Of a stretch of DNA of 58,300 bases, positions 19,497 through 29,051 are shown piece by piece (position 1 is the first letter of the stretch; every line of letters begins with the position of its first letter). The stretch is taken from NCBI GenBank assembly GCA_902557655.1, contig CACEAZ010000009.1, positions 1-58,300 of the forward strand, given 5' to 3'. Made by a program: the position numbers and the translations under genes. The DNA is from an uncultured Bacteroidota bacterium. GTDB lineage: Bacteria > Bacteroidota > Bacteroidia > Flavobacteriales > Flavobacteriaceae. Below the pieces are notes generated by a model, which had not been told where the DNA came from, made no database searches, and saw only the letters and a program-made list of their open reading frames with translations.

Positions 19497-22004
19497 ATGA
19501 GAATATTTTTAATTGCTATTATCCTGAGTGTAAATGTTTATTCCCAGGGTTCAAACGGTAATCTTGACTATTATTTTTGCCAATTAGATAAAGATTTAAA
19601 TGAATCCATTCCAAAACCCCAAGATGTAATTGGACATAACGTTGGCGATTGGCATGTTACGCACGATAAACTGGTTCAATACATGTACACTCTAGCTGAT
19701 ATCTCAGACAGAATTAGCATAGAAAACAGGGGATTTACCTATGAGAATAGACCGATTATACTTCTTACTATAACCTCAAAAGAAAATCATAATAGAATAA
19801 GCGAGATACAATCATCTCATAGAGAAATTACAAATTTTAATAAAAATATTGAGTTAGAAAATCAACTAATAGTCGTTTATCAAGGATTTTCTATTCATGG
19901 AAACGAAGCAAGTGGTTCAAATGCAAGTTTATTATTAGCATATTATTTAGCTGCATCTGAAAGCGATTTTGTTAAAAATCTTTTAGATAAGACAGTTGTC
20001 TTACTTGATCCTTCTATGAATCCAGATGGATTACAAAGGTTTTCCTATTGGGCAAATTCAAATAAAAATTTAAATCTTACCTCTGATCCATACGATAGAG
20101 AATATAGTGAGGTATGGCCAAGTGCAAGAACAAATCACTACTGGTTTGATCTAAATAGAGATTGGTTACCTGTTCAATTACCTGAATCCCAAGCTAGAAT
20201 AAAAAGTTTTAACAAGTGGCAACCTAATATTTTAACGGACCATCATGAAATGGGAACCAATGCAACTTTCTTTTTTCAGCCAGGAGTACCCTCAAGAACA
20301 CATCCCCTTACCCCAAAATTAAATCAAAAATTAACAAAAAAAATAGCTGAATATCATATTGAAAGTTTGGATGAAATTGGTTCATTATATTATTCAGAAG
20401 AAAAATTTGATGACTTCTACTACGGAAAAGGCTCTACATTTCCAGATATAAATGGTTCCATAGGAATTTTATTCGAACAAGCTAGCTCAAGGGGGCATAT
20501 TCAGAAAACTGTGAATGGAATTTTAACTTTTCCTTTTACAATTAAAAATCAGTTTACAACAGCAATATCAACCTTGAAAGCTGCAAAAAATTTAAGATTA
20601 GAAATATTAGATTATCAAAAAACATTCTTTATTGAATCCCAAAAAGAATCTGAAAAATTTAAAAACGATGCTATAATTTTTGGAAATACAAAAGATAGAT
20701 ACAGAACTAATAAATTAGCTGAAATTCTAAAAAGACATGAGATAGAGTTTTTTAACCTTGACTCTGATGTAATACACAATAAAAAATTATACAAAAAAGA
20801 TTTTTCTTATGTGATTCCAAAAAATCAAAAAAAATACAGACTTATTAATGCAATGTTTGAAACTAGGACAAAATTTAATGATAGCCTGTTTTATGATGTT
20901 TCCTCATGGACACTTCCTCTTGCATTTAATTTAGATTATGACCTAAATTTTCCACTCAAAAAAGCTTTAAAAAAAGTTGATGAAATTGATTTTAAAGGAG
21001 CTCACACTTTTGACTTGAGTAATTATGCTTATTTGATGGAATATCATGAATATCTTACACCCAGAGCAGTAAATAAGCTTCTTAAAAAAGATGTTATTAT
21101 TAAAGTTTCTACAAAACCATTTGAGATTAATGGAAGAAAATTTGATTATGGAACTATCCTAATCCCTGTATTGGATAATGATCCAAACAAACTTTATAAA
21201 ATTATTACTGAAATAAGTGATGATAGTCATGTAAGAATTCACTCTGTTAATACAGGATATGCAGAAGGACCTGATTTAGGTAGTGATTATTTTAAGCGAT
21301 TAAAAAAGAAAAATATTGGTTTATTGGTTGGGGACGGTGTAACCTCATATGATGCCGGTGAAATTTGGCATCTTCTCGATACAAGATATCATGTAACTGT
21401 TAACAAATTAGACATTCGTGATTTTGAAAAAATAAATTTAGATAAGTACACCACAATTATTTCTCCAAGTAGTAATATTAAAAACCCTTCCGTGATAAAA
21501 AAGATTCATGAATGGGTTGAAAACGGTGGTGTTTTGATTGGTTACAAAAATTCTATCAATTGGTTAAAAGAAGCTAATCTTTTAAAGGTGCAAGAGAAAG
21601 AATCTAATCTGATTGCAAAGGACATAAGCTTTATTGAAAAATCAAGTTTTATAGGTGCTCAAAAAATAGGAGGGGCAATATTTGAAACAAAAATTGACAG
21701 GTCCCATCCGATTAATTATGGTCAAACTAATTCGTCTATGCCAATATTTAGAAATTCTACAATCTTTCTAAATCAAGATCCGCAAAGCTATAATAACCCT
21801 GTTAAATATTCAGTTAGCCCATTAATTAGCGGGTATATTTCTAAAGAAAATTTAAATCTTTTAAAATCAACTACCCCGATAAAAATTCAAAAAGTTTCAA
21901 AAGGAAAAGTTATCTACATAACAGATAACACAAATTTCAGGGCATTCTGGTATGGCACAAACAAAATATTAATGAATGCTATTTTCTTTTCTGGAATTAT
22001 GTAA
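19497..22004 (+). CDS. Secreted M14-family zinc carboxypeptidase-like protein
   Basis: A protein of about 835 residues with an M14 metallocarboxypeptidase domain. I start at the ATG at 19497, which gives a clean signal peptide (MRIFLIAIILSVNVYSQ); an in-frame ATG at 19470 would overlap the DUF3276 gene and add nine residues. Zinc ligands are visible in SIHGNEASGS (about residue 135) and the downstream DLNRDW and TDHHEMG blocks. The C-terminal part has a class I glutamine amidotransferase-like region (LLVGDGVTSYDAGEIWHLLD, IKKIHEWVENGGVLIGYKNS). Exported peptide degradation is likely; specificity unknown. It ends 2 bp from csaA on the other strand. Confidence 0.88.
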   Translation: MRIFLIAIILSVNVYSQGSNGNLDYYFCQLDKDLNESIPKPQDVIGHNVGDWHVTHDKLVQYMYTLADISDRISIENRGFTYENRPIILLTITSKENHNRISEIQSSHREITNFNKNIELENQLIVVYQGFSIHGNEASGSNASLLLAYYLAASESDFVKNLLDKTVVLLDPSMNPDGLQRFSYWANSNKNLNLTSDPYDREYSEVWPSARTNHYWFDLNRDWLPVQLPESQARIKSFNKWQPNILTDHHEMGTNATFFFQPGVPSRTHPLTPKLNQKLTKKIAEYHIESLDEIGSLYYSEEKFDDFYYGKGSTFPDINGSIGILFEQASSRGHIQKTVNGILTFPFTIKNQFTTAISTLKAAKNLRLEILDYQKTFFIESQKESEKFKNDAIIFGNTKDRYRTNKLAEILKRHEIEFFNLDSDVIHNKKLYKKDFSYVIPKNQKKYRLINAMFETRTKFNDSLFYDVSSWTLPLAFNLDYDLNFPLKKALKKVDEIDFKGAHTFDLSNYAYLMEYHEYLTPRAVNKLLKKDVIIKVSTKPFEINGRKFDYGTILIPVLDNDPNKLYKIITEISDDSHVRIHSVNTGYAEGPDLGSDYFKRLKKKNIGLLVGDGVTSYDAGEIWHLLDTRYHVTVNKLDIRDFEKINLDKYTTIISPSSNIKNPSVIKKIHEWVENGGVLIGYKNSINWLKEANLLKVQEKESNLIAKDISFIEKSSFIGAQKIGGAIFETKIDRSHPINYGQTNSSMPIFRNSTIFLNQDPQSYNNPVKYSVSPLISGYISKENLNLLKSTTPIKIQKVSKGKVIYITDNTNFRAFWYGTNKILMNAIFFSGIM

Positions 22005-22006
22005 TT

Positions 22007-22342
22007 TTAATGAATTTTTAGACCATTATTAACCTGTGAGTCGGGTCTTAAAAGGACTACTCCTTTGTCATTAACTACACCTAATATCAAATATTCACTC
22101 ATAAAATTTGCAATCTGTTTTTTTGGGTAATTTACAACAGCTATAACCTGAGTATCTTTCAGGTCATTAACTTTGTATAATTCTGTTATTTGAGCAGAAG
22201 ATTTTAGAATACCAAGATCTCCAAAATCAATTGTTATTTTAAAAGAAGGATTGATAGCTTCTTTAAAGAGCTCAGCGTGAATGACTGTACCTACTCTTAT
22301 ATCTAAATCTTTGAATGATTTAAATAAATTATCCAAATCCAA
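22007..22342 (-). CDS. csaA: CsaA-type tRNA-binding domain protein
   Basis: A 111-residue stand-alone OB-fold protein of the EMAP-II/CsaA tRNA-binding family (DLDIRVGTVIHAELFKEA, ITIDFGDLGILKSSAQITELY, AVVNYPKKQIANFMSEYLILGV). CsaA in other bacteria binds tRNA-like substrates and has been described as an export-related chaperone. The start codon directly follows the stop of the upstream membrane-protein gene. The domain call is firm; the cellular role is not. Confidence 0.88.
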   Translation of the reverse strand: MDLDNLFKSFKDLDIRVGTVIHAELFKEAINPSFKITIDFGDLGILKSSAQITELYKVNDLKDTQVIAVVNYPKKQIANFMSEYLILGVVNDKGVVLLRPDSQVNNGLKIH

Positions 22343-22687
22343 TTATTTTTTAGATCGATTGGCTATAAAACTCTTTATAAACACGATTAAAGCCATAAGA
22401 GTTGACAACATCATAAGGACAACCCTTGTAATACCCATTGTATTTCCACTTTCAAGTGTGCTCATTAAGGGCTTTACAAGACCACCTAATATTAAAAAGG
22501 TCAATAAAACAACTATGTGTGCAACTACTTTATTTTCTCTTTTCAAGCCAGGATTTAATATCAGAATAATGATACCAAAAATTACCGGAATCAAGGCTGT
22601 TGGAGAATAATCTACATCGATATAACCCCAAAGACCAAAAGAAATGAGTGTAATTGCGTTAACAAAACTTATTTTGTGTGGTTTCAT
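22343..22687 (-). CDS. Small four-span membrane protein, unknown
   Basis: A 114-residue hydrophobic protein with about four membrane segments: ISFVNAITLISFGLWGYI, ALIPVIFGIIILILNPG, VVAHIVVLLTFLILGGLV and ITRVVLMMLSTLMALIVFI. It ends in a basic tail (KSFIANRSKK), suggesting a cytoplasmic C-terminus. I do not recognise a named family. Its stop abuts the csaA start, so the two genes are almost certainly co-transcribed. It is divergent from the thioredoxin-like gene across 44 bp. Confidence 0.8.
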   Translation of the reverse strand: MKPHKISFVNAITLISFGLWGYIDVDYSPTALIPVIFGIIILILNPGLKRENKVVAHIVVLLTFLILGGLVKPLMSTLESGNTMGITRVVLMMLSTLMALIVFIKSFIANRSKK

Positions 22688-22731
22688 AAAATTTTTTTTG
22701 TAAAATTACAACTAAATAATTTTTTAAAAAA

Positions 22732-23286
22732 ATGGCAAAAACTCCTTCTAATATGGTTTCATTAGGAACCAAAGCTCCTGATTTTAATTTACCGGATGTT
22801 ACTTCAGATAGTTATGTTAATTTAAATGATCTTAAAGGCTTAAAGGGAACCTTAATTATGTTTATTTGCAATCATTGCCCTTACGTAAAACATGTAAACA
22901 ATACAATTGTAAATTTAGCTAACATATATCAACCTAAAGAAGTAAATTTTATTGCAATCTCTAGTAATGATGTGATAAATTATCCTGAAGATAGCCCCGA
23001 ACTAATGAAAAAAAATGCTGTCGAATATAATTTTAGCTTTCCGTATTTGTACGATAAAACACAAAATACTGCTAAAAAATATGATGCAGCATGTACTCCA
23101 GATTTCTATTTATATGATAGTAATTTGAAGTTAGTTTACAGAGGTCAACTAGACGATTCAAGACCTGGAAATGGGATAAGTTGTGACGGAATAGATTTAA
23201 AAAATGCTATTGAATGTCTCTTAGAAAATAGAGAAAATATTTCTTTACAAAAACCTAGCATTGGATGCAATATCAAATGGAAATAA
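22732..23286 (+). CDS. Thioredoxin-fold (AhpC/TSA-type) protein
   Basis: A 184-residue cytoplasmic thioredoxin-like protein. The N-terminal GTKAPDFNLPDV and the following TLIMFICNHCPYVKHV show the peroxiredoxin/TlpA fold with a CNHC active-site pair near residues 46-49; a second cysteine pair lies in DAACTPDFYLYDSNLKLVYRGQ. No signal peptide is seen. Members of this group are annotated as thioredoxin-family or redoxin proteins, and the electron partner is unknown. It ends 4 bp from the PPIase gene on the opposite strand. Confidence 0.88.
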   Translation: MAKTPSNMVSLGTKAPDFNLPDVTSDSYVNLNDLKGLKGTLIMFICNHCPYVKHVNNTIVNLANIYQPKEVNFIAISSNDVINYPEDSPELMKKNAVEYNFSFPYLYDKTQNTAKKYDAACTPDFYLYDSNLKLVYRGQLDDSRPGNGISCDGIDLKNAIECLLENRENISLQKPSIGCNIKWK

Positions 23287-23290
23287 AAAA

Positions 23291-24223
23291 TTAACCAGCA
23301 GAAATTAATTCAACCTCAAATAATAACGGTGCATTCGGTGGGATAACACCACCAGCTCCAGACTCACCATAGGCTAAATCGCTTGGTATTATAAAGCTTG
23401 CTTTATCTCCAACACCTAAAAGAGAAATTCCTTCGTCCCAACCCTTTATAACTTGACCAATTCCAAGAGTGAATTCAATTGGCTGATTTCTTTTAAATGA
23501 CGAATCAAAAACTGTCCCGTCTAATAACATACCTTTGTAATGAACCTTTACTTTTTCACCCTTTGATGGTTTGTTCGAGTTTTTATTATCCAAAAACTTA
23601 TACATTAATCCAGAGTCAGTTTTAGAATAACCGTCAGAAAGGTCATTTAATAATTTTTCCGTTCTTTTCTTTTGTTCATTGATTCTTTCCTCTTTTAACT
23701 TATTAAAATTTTCAAAAGCCTTTACCGGATTAAAAGCCTGGGCCTTCTCACCAACAGCATTTATCTTAATATTAATGATTTCATCGTCTTGAACAATCGA
23801 GTTAACAACATCTAATCCATCTATTACATATCCAAAAACTGTGTGTTTATTGTCAAGCCAAGGAGTTTCAATATGAGTAATAAAAAACTGACTTCCGTTT
23901 GTTGCAGGTCCTGAATTAGCCATTGAGAGGATGCCTGGCTTATCATGTTTCAAATCAGCATTAAATTCATCATCAAACTTATAACCAGGATCTCCGGTTC
24001 CTGTACCAATAGGACAACCTCCTTGAATCATAAAATCGTTAATCACTCTGTGAAATTTTAATCCATCGTAATATGGTTTTCCAAGCTCCTTATTTGAATT
24101 TTTTATCTTACCAATAGATAAGCCAACAAAATTTCCTACGGTGCCAGGTGTTTTTTCAAATTCAAGCTGAATTTCAATTACCCCTTTGGATGTTTTGATT
24201 TGAGCAAATAAACCTTCTTTCAT
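23291..24223 (-). CDS. Cyclophilin-FKBP fusion peptidyl-prolyl isomerase
   Basis: A 310-residue protein with two unrelated prolyl isomerase folds in one chain. Residues 5-155 are a cyclophilin domain ([59 protein letters not shown]). A helical, charged linker (about 165-205) leads to an FKBP domain at about 220-310 ([57 protein letters not shown]). There is no signal peptide, so it is probably cytoplasmic. This fusion is known in Bacteroidota. It follows recQ by 28 bp on the same strand. Confidence 0.93.
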   Translation of the reverse strand: MKEGLFAQIKTSKGVIEIQLEFEKTPGTVGNFVGLSIGKIKNSNKELGKPYYDGLKFHRVINDFMIQGGCPIGTGTGDPGYKFDDEFNADLKHDKPGILSMANSGPATNGSQFFITHIETPWLDNKHTVFGYVIDGLDVVNSIVQDDEIINIKINAVGEKAQAFNPVKAFENFNKLKEERINEQKKRTEKLLNDLSDGYSKTDSGLMYKFLDNKNSNKPSKGEKVKVHYKGMLLDGTVFDSSFKRNQPIEFTLGIGQVIKGWDEGISLLGVGDKASFIIPSDLAYGESGAGGVIPPNAPLLFEVELISAG

Positions 24224-24239
24224 TTTTATTAATTTTTGG

Positions 24240-24247
24240 CAAATATA
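24240..24247 (-). promoter_or_regulatory. Candidate -7 element for the cyclophilin-FKBP gene
   Basis: The minus strand reads TATATTTG (TAnnTTTG), ending 16 nt before the ATG at 24223 and lying in the short gap after recQ. No well-spaced -33 TTG is seen. It may allow transcription independent of recQ. Confidence 0.4.
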
Positions 24248-24251
24248 TTAA

Positions 24252-26441
24252 CTAATTCCCTAACTCACTTAAAAATTTAATCCTATAAAGTCTCAATTCA
24301 AATTCGTCAAACTCACCGTCAAATTCTTCTAATGCTAATTCGATACTGTCAGATTCAGATTCTATAAAATAGTCATACATTTCCTCCTGCTGATCCTCAT
24401 CTAAATATTCTTCCAAACAATAATTCAAATCTAGTTTTGTTCCAGAATATACAATTGATTCCATCTCTTTTATAAAATCCATCATATCCATTGATTTTGA
24501 ATCTGCTATATCGTCAAGAGATAATTTTCTGTCAATACTCTGAATGATAAATAATTTAAGAGATGAATTTTTTCCCGAAGATTTAATCACAAAATCATCA
24601 GGCCTAGAAATATTATTTTCAACAACATATTTTGATATTAATTCAATAAATTCTTTTCCATATTTTTTTGACTTGCCCTCACCTACCCCAAAAATCGAGG
24701 ATAACTCATCCATTTTAACAGGGAATTTTAAGGTCATTTCAATCAAAGATGGATCTTGAAATATTACATAGGGTGGTACTGAATGCTTGTCTGCAATTTT
24801 TTTTCTTAAATCTTTTAAGAGCAACATCAATGTTTCATCCCCTGAATTGCTAAGTTTTTTAACATTGGTTGTTTGATTCGAATCTTTAAAATCCCTATCA
24901 TAATATATTACAAACTTATCAGGGTTTTCTAAAAAACTATGTCCTAATTCAGTGATGCCAATAGACCCGTAATTTTCAATGTTTTTGTTCATATAAGACT
25001 CTACTCTGGCATGCCAAATTAAACTTCTCCAATAGGAGGCATCTTTTGATTTACCTATCCCAAAATTTGAGTTCGAAGTAATGTTGTGTGAGTTTAAAAG
25101 AGCATTACTTTGACCGATTAGAATACTAACTATATCTTTTTGTTTATAGATAAATTTGGTGTCAATAAGTAATTTTAAGACAGAAACAAGGTCTTCACTA
25201 GCATCAATTGATTTCTTTGGATTTTGCATATTATCATCCATAAGCCTTCCCTCACCAATTTCAGAATCAAAATATTCTCCAAAATAGTTTAATAAATATT
25301 TTCTTCTGCTTAACGAGGTTAAGCAATAAGCAGTCACTTCCTCAAGGAGTAATGATGCAATATCTTTTTCAGATTTTGGCTTTGATTCAAGAAATTTTTC
25401 AAGCTTCTCAATATCCTTGTGAGAATAATAAGCTAGACAATGACCTTCTCCACCATCTCTTCCTGCCCTACCTGTTTCCTGATAATATCCTTCAAGACTT
25501 TTAGGAACATCATAGTGAATAACAAATCTAATATCTGGCTTATCTATACCCATTCCAAAAGCAATTGTAGCTACTACAACGTCGACATCTTCCATTAAAA
25601 ATTTGTCTTGATTCTGATGCCTAAGCTTTGAATCTAATCCTGCATGATAAGCAACTGCTTTGATATTATTGAGAATTAATAATTGTGCTATTTCCTCCAC
25701 TTTTTTTCTGCTTAAACAGTAAATTATACCAGACTTACCGTTATTTTTCTTGACAAATTTGATTAGGTCTGAATTTACACTTTCTGTTTTTGATTTTACT
25801 TCATAAAAAAGATTTGATCTGTTAAAGGAAGACTTAAAAATATTTGCATCTGAAATTTCTAAATTTTTTAAAATATCTGACTGAACTTTGGGTGTTGCTG
25901 TTGCTGTAAGTGCAATGATTGGAGTTTTGCTGTTAATCTGATCTAAAACTGATTTAATATTTCTGTATTCAGGTCTAAAATCATGTCCCCATTCGCTAAT
26001 ACAATGTGCTTCATCAACAGCTAAAAAAGAAATATTTATTGATTTTAAAAATTCAATATTTGATGATTTTGAAAAAGATTCTGGAGCTAGATATAAAAGT
26101 TTCGTCTTTTTTTCAATAAGATCTTTTTTAACCTGACTGATCTCTTCTGATGTTAATGAAGAATTTAAAACATGAGCAATGCTATCCTCTTCTGAAAAAC
26201 CCCTAATTGCGTCAACTTGATTTTTCATTAGAGCTATGAGTGGTGAAATCACAATAGCTGTACCTTCCAAAAGTAATGCAGGTAATTGATAACATAAAGA
26301 CTTACCACCCCCTGTTGGCATAATAACAAATGTATTATTTGATTCGGTAATATTTAGTATTATATCTTCCTGAGGCCCCTTAAACTCATCAAATCCAAAA
26401 GTCTTTTTAAGACAGTTGAAAATTTTTTCTTTATTACTCAT
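24252..26441 (-). CDS. recQ: RecQ-type ATP-dependent DNA helicase without zinc cysteines
   Basis: A 729-residue superfamily 2 helicase of the RecQ group, unwinding DNA 3' to 5' in recombination repair. Motifs are clear: TGGGKSLCYQLPALL (Walker A), VDEAHCISEWGHDFRPEY (DEAH with the RecQ aromatic loop), ATATPKVQ, and AFGMGIDKPDIRFVIHYDVPKSLEGYYQETGRAGRDG. RQC and HRDC-like regions follow. The RQC zinc site is lost: the usual TCRR reads LSRR, and the usual CGNCDNC stretch after LLNYFGE reads GRLMDDNMQNP. It is divergent from kdsD. Confidence 0.93.
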   Translation of the reverse strand: MSNKEKIFNCLKKTFGFDEFKGPQEDIILNITESNNTFVIMPTGGGKSLCYQLPALLLEGTAIVISPLIALMKNQVDAIRGFSEEDSIAHVLNSSLTSEEISQVKKDLIEKKTKLLYLAPESFSKSSNIEFLKSINISFLAVDEAHCISEWGHDFRPEYRNIKSVLDQINSKTPIIALTATATPKVQSDILKNLEISDANIFKSSFNRSNLFYEVKSKTESVNSDLIKFVKKNNGKSGIIYCLSRKKVEEIAQLLILNNIKAVAYHAGLDSKLRHQNQDKFLMEDVDVVVATIAFGMGIDKPDIRFVIHYDVPKSLEGYYQETGRAGRDGGEGHCLAYYSHKDIEKLEKFLESKPKSEKDIASLLLEEVTAYCLTSLSRRKYLLNYFGEYFDSEIGEGRLMDDNMQNPKKSIDASEDLVSVLKLLIDTKFIYKQKDIVSILIGQSNALLNSHNITSNSNFGIGKSKDASYWRSLIWHARVESYMNKNIENYGSIGITELGHSFLENPDKFVIYYDRDFKDSNQTTNVKKLSNSGDETLMLLLKDLRKKIADKHSVPPYVIFQDPSLIEMTLKFPVKMDELSSIFGVGEGKSKKYGKEFIELISKYVVENNISRPDDFVIKSSGKNSSLKLFIIQSIDRKLSLDDIADSKSMDMMDFIKEMESIVYSGTKLDLNYCLEEYLDEDQQEEMYDYFIESESDSIELALEEFDGEFDEFELRLYRIKFLSELGN

Positions 26442-26554
26442 TAAATTAGCACATATGTGATTAACGGAACTTTAAGTTAAAACATTCTTTTTTCATTTAA
26501 GAAATTCTTTAATAAAATTTTTGTTTTTTTGCATAATATATAATCAGTCTAGTT

Positions 26555-27520
26555 TTGGATAAAAAAAGTATCATAGAATTTGGAAAGGAAGTGATTAAAC
26601 TTCAATCAGAAAGTATTAATAATATTTCTAAATATATTGATAAAAATTTTGAAAAAGCAATTCAAATAATTCTTAAATCAACTGGAAGAGTTGTGGTTAC
26701 CGGAATCGGAAAAAGCGCTATAATTGCTAATAAAATTGTTGCAACCTTAAATTCTACTGGGACCCCTTCAATATTTATGCATGCTGCTGATGCAATTCAT
26801 GGTGACTTGGGAATAATTAAAAGTGATGATGTTATTATTTGCATTTCAAAAAGCGGAAATACTCCTGAAATAAAAGAGCTGGTTCCATTTATAAAAATGA
26901 ATAATAATCAGTTAATCGCTATAACTGGTGACAAATCCTCTTTTTTAGCCAAAAACTCCTCTGTGATACTAAACAGTTTTGTAGAGGTTGAAGTCTGTCC
27001 AAACAACCTTGCACCAACAAATAGCACAACTGCTCAGCTGGTCATCGGAGATGCCATTGCTGTCACTTTGGTTAAAATTAAAGGATTTACAAAAAATGAT
27101 TTTGCCAAATTTCACCCCGGTGGAAATTTAGGAAAGAAACTACTTTTAAAAGTAAAAGATCTTGTAGAATCTAGTTTAATACCCTCAAATAAAACAAATG
27201 ACTCAATTAATGAGGTTATTATAGAAATTAGTGAAAAAATGCTAGGCATTACAGCTGTATTAAATGACGAAAAGATAGTTGGTGTGATTACCGATGGTGA
27301 TCTTAGAAGGACTCTTTTAAATCATAAAGAAATTAAAAATTTAACTGCTCAAGATATCATGTCTGTAAATCCACAAATAATTGATCATGAATCATTAGCT
27401 GTTGAAGCCTTAGAACTAATGAAAAAACATAAAATTTCACAATTGGTTACTACAAAAAATGACAAATATCACGGAATTCTTCATATCCAAAGTTTAATTA
27501 AAGAAGGAATAGCATCATGA
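26555..27520 (+). CDS. kdsD: Arabinose-5-phosphate isomerase, KdsD/KpsF family
   Basis: A 321-residue sugar isomerase converting ribulose 5-phosphate to arabinose 5-phosphate, the first step to Kdo of lipopolysaccharide. It has an SIS domain (about 30-175: GRVVVTGIGKSAIIANKIVATLNSTGTPS, ICISKSGNTPEIKELV, NLAPTNSTTAQLVIGDA) followed by FHPGGNLGKKLLL and two CBS domains (about 205-320). The start is a TTG at 26555; no closer ATG keeps the conserved N-terminal helix. The last four bases overlap tatC (ATGA), which couples Kdo supply to the Tat and LPS export genes downstream. Confidence 0.93.
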   Translation: MDKKSIIEFGKEVIKLQSESINNISKYIDKNFEKAIQIILKSTGRVVVTGIGKSAIIANKIVATLNSTGTPSIFMHAADAIHGDLGIIKSDDVIICISKSGNTPEIKELVPFIKMNNNQLIAITGDKSSFLAKNSSVILNSFVEVEVCPNNLAPTNSTTAQLVIGDAIAVTLVKIKGFTKNDFAKFHPGGNLGKKLLLKVKDLVESSLIPSNKTNDSINEVIIEISEKMLGITAVLNDEKIVGVITDGDLRRTLLNHKEIKNLTAQDIMSVNPQIIDHESLAVEALELMKKHKISQLVTTKNDKYHGILHIQSLIKEGIAS

Positions 27521-28317
27521 GCAATGGTCATGATAACATGTCATTTCTTGAACATCTAGAAGAGCTTAGGTGGCATATAATTCGCTCATTAATCGCTATC
27601 ATCTCAGTTGGTTTTGTATGTTTCTTAATGAAGGAATTTATTTTTGATACAATTATACTTGGTCCAAAAAAAATGAGTTTTCCAACCTATACATTTTTAT
27701 GCCAAGCTGCAACTTTTATCGGAGTAGAAACAACTTTTTGTGGTGATGAATTCCCTTTTGTTATTCAAAACAGGACCATGGCAGGCCAATTTTCAGCTCA
27801 TGTGATGACTTCAATAATCGCTGGATTTATTCTTTCTTTCCCCTATGTTCTGTATGAATTTTGGAAATTTATCAGTCCTGGGTTATTGGCAAAAGAAAAA
27901 GCCCGATCAAGAGGCTTTATTTTCATCTCTTCAATACTCTTTTTCATTGGGGTATTGTTTGGGTATTATATAATAACTCCTCTATCAATTAATTTTTTAG
28001 GCACCTATCAAGTATCTAATGAAGTTTTAAACGAATTTGATTTGGGATCATTTATAGGTTTGGTTAGGTCATCATCACTAGCCTCAGGGATCATTTTTGA
28101 ATTACCAATAATAATTTATTTTTTAACAAAAGCTGGAGTTGTTACTCCAAAGACTTTAGTTCAGTACAGAAAATATGCGCTGGTTTTAGTATTGGTATTG
28201 GCAGCCATAATCACCCCTCCAGATGTCGCTAGTCAAATAATTGTAGCAATTCCTATCGTTATTTTATATCAAGTAAGTATATTTATTTCAAGAATTGTTG
28301 TAAAAAATCAATCATAA
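27517..28317 (+). CDS. tatC: Twin-arginine translocase subunit TatC
   Basis: A 266-residue inner-membrane protein with six predicted spans and the N-terminal TatC signature FLEHLEELRWHIIRSL, followed by YEFWKFISPGLLAKEKARSR. TatC is the signal-peptide receptor of the Tat pathway for folded proteins. The first periplasmic loop is long and has two cysteines (FLCQAATF and TFCGDEF), a form common in Bacteroidota TatC and possibly disulfide-bonded. The start overlaps kdsD by 4 bp and the stop overlaps lptB by one base. No tatA gene is present here. Confidence 0.95.
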   Translation: MSNGHDNMSFLEHLEELRWHIIRSLIAIISVGFVCFLMKEFIFDTIILGPKKMSFPTYTFLCQAATFIGVETTFCGDEFPFVIQNRTMAGQFSAHVMTSIIAGFILSFPYVLYEFWKFISPGLLAKEKARSRGFIFISSILFFIGVLFGYYIITPLSINFLGTYQVSNEVLNEFDLGSFIGLVRSSSLASGIIFELPIIIYFLTKAGVVTPKTLVQYRKYALVLVLVLAAIITPPDVASQIIVAIPIVILYQVSIFISRIVVKNQS

Positions 28318-29051
28318 TGATTTTAAAGGCTCATAATTTACTTAAATCATATGCTGGCAAAGCCGTTGTTAAAGATGTTTCTCTTAATCTTAAACAGGGG
28401 GAAATTGTCGGTTTATTAGGTCCTAATGGTGCAGGTAAAACTACATCTTTTTATATGATTGTAGGTTTGATTAAACCAAACTCAGGATCTATCTTTTTGG
28501 ATGATAGAGAAATAACTAAATTTCCAATGTATAAGAGGGCACAAAATGGGATTGGTTACTTAGCTCAAGAATCTTCTGTATTCAGAAAAATGAGTGTTGA
28601 AGATAATATTCATAGTGTATTACAAATGACTGATCTCTCGAAAAAAGAACAAAATGATAAAGTTGAGTCCTTACTTGATGAATTTGGATTACAAGCCATT
28701 CGTAAAAGTCGGGGGGATTTATTATCGGGTGGTGAAAGAAGAAGAACCGAAATTGCTAGAGCACTAGCCACTAATCCAAGTTTTATATTATTAGATGAAC
28801 CTTTTGCTGGAGTTGATCCCTTAGCAGTAGAAGATATTCAAAAAATTGTTAGAGATTTAACCAAGAAAAATATTGGTATTCTTATCACAGACCATAATGT
28901 TCAAGAAACCCTTGCAATTACAGATAGAACTTACTTAATGTTTGAAGGAAGTATTCTTAAAGACGGTAAACCTGAAGAACTTGCGTCTGACGAAATTGTA
29001 AGAAAAGTATACCTGGGTAAAAACTTTGAATTAAGAAAAAAAACTATCTAA
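28317..29051 (+). CDS. lptB: LPS export ABC transporter ATPase LptB
   Basis: A 244-residue ATPase of the LptB2FG complex, which extracts lipopolysaccharide from the inner membrane. The motifs are Walker A GPNGAGKTT, LptB-type Q-loop IGYLAQESSVFRKMSVEDNI, signature LSGGERRRTEIARALA, Walker B FILLDEPFAGVDP and the switch histidine ITDHNVQE. The SVFRKMSV segment is the strongest cue for LptB over other ABC ATPases. It overlaps the tatC stop (TAATG). Its 3' end overlaps pssA on the opposite strand by 4 bp. Confidence 0.95.
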   Translation: MILKAHNLLKSYAGKAVVKDVSLNLKQGEIVGLLGPNGAGKTTSFYMIVGLIKPNSGSIFLDDREITKFPMYKRAQNGIGYLAQESSVFRKMSVEDNIHSVLQMTDLSKKEQNDKVESLLDEFGLQAIRKSRGDLLSGGERRRTEIARALATNPSFILLDEPFAGVDPLAVEDIQKIVRDLTKKNIGILITDHNVQETLAITDRTYLMFEGSILKDGKPEELASDEIVRKVYLGKNFELRKKTI

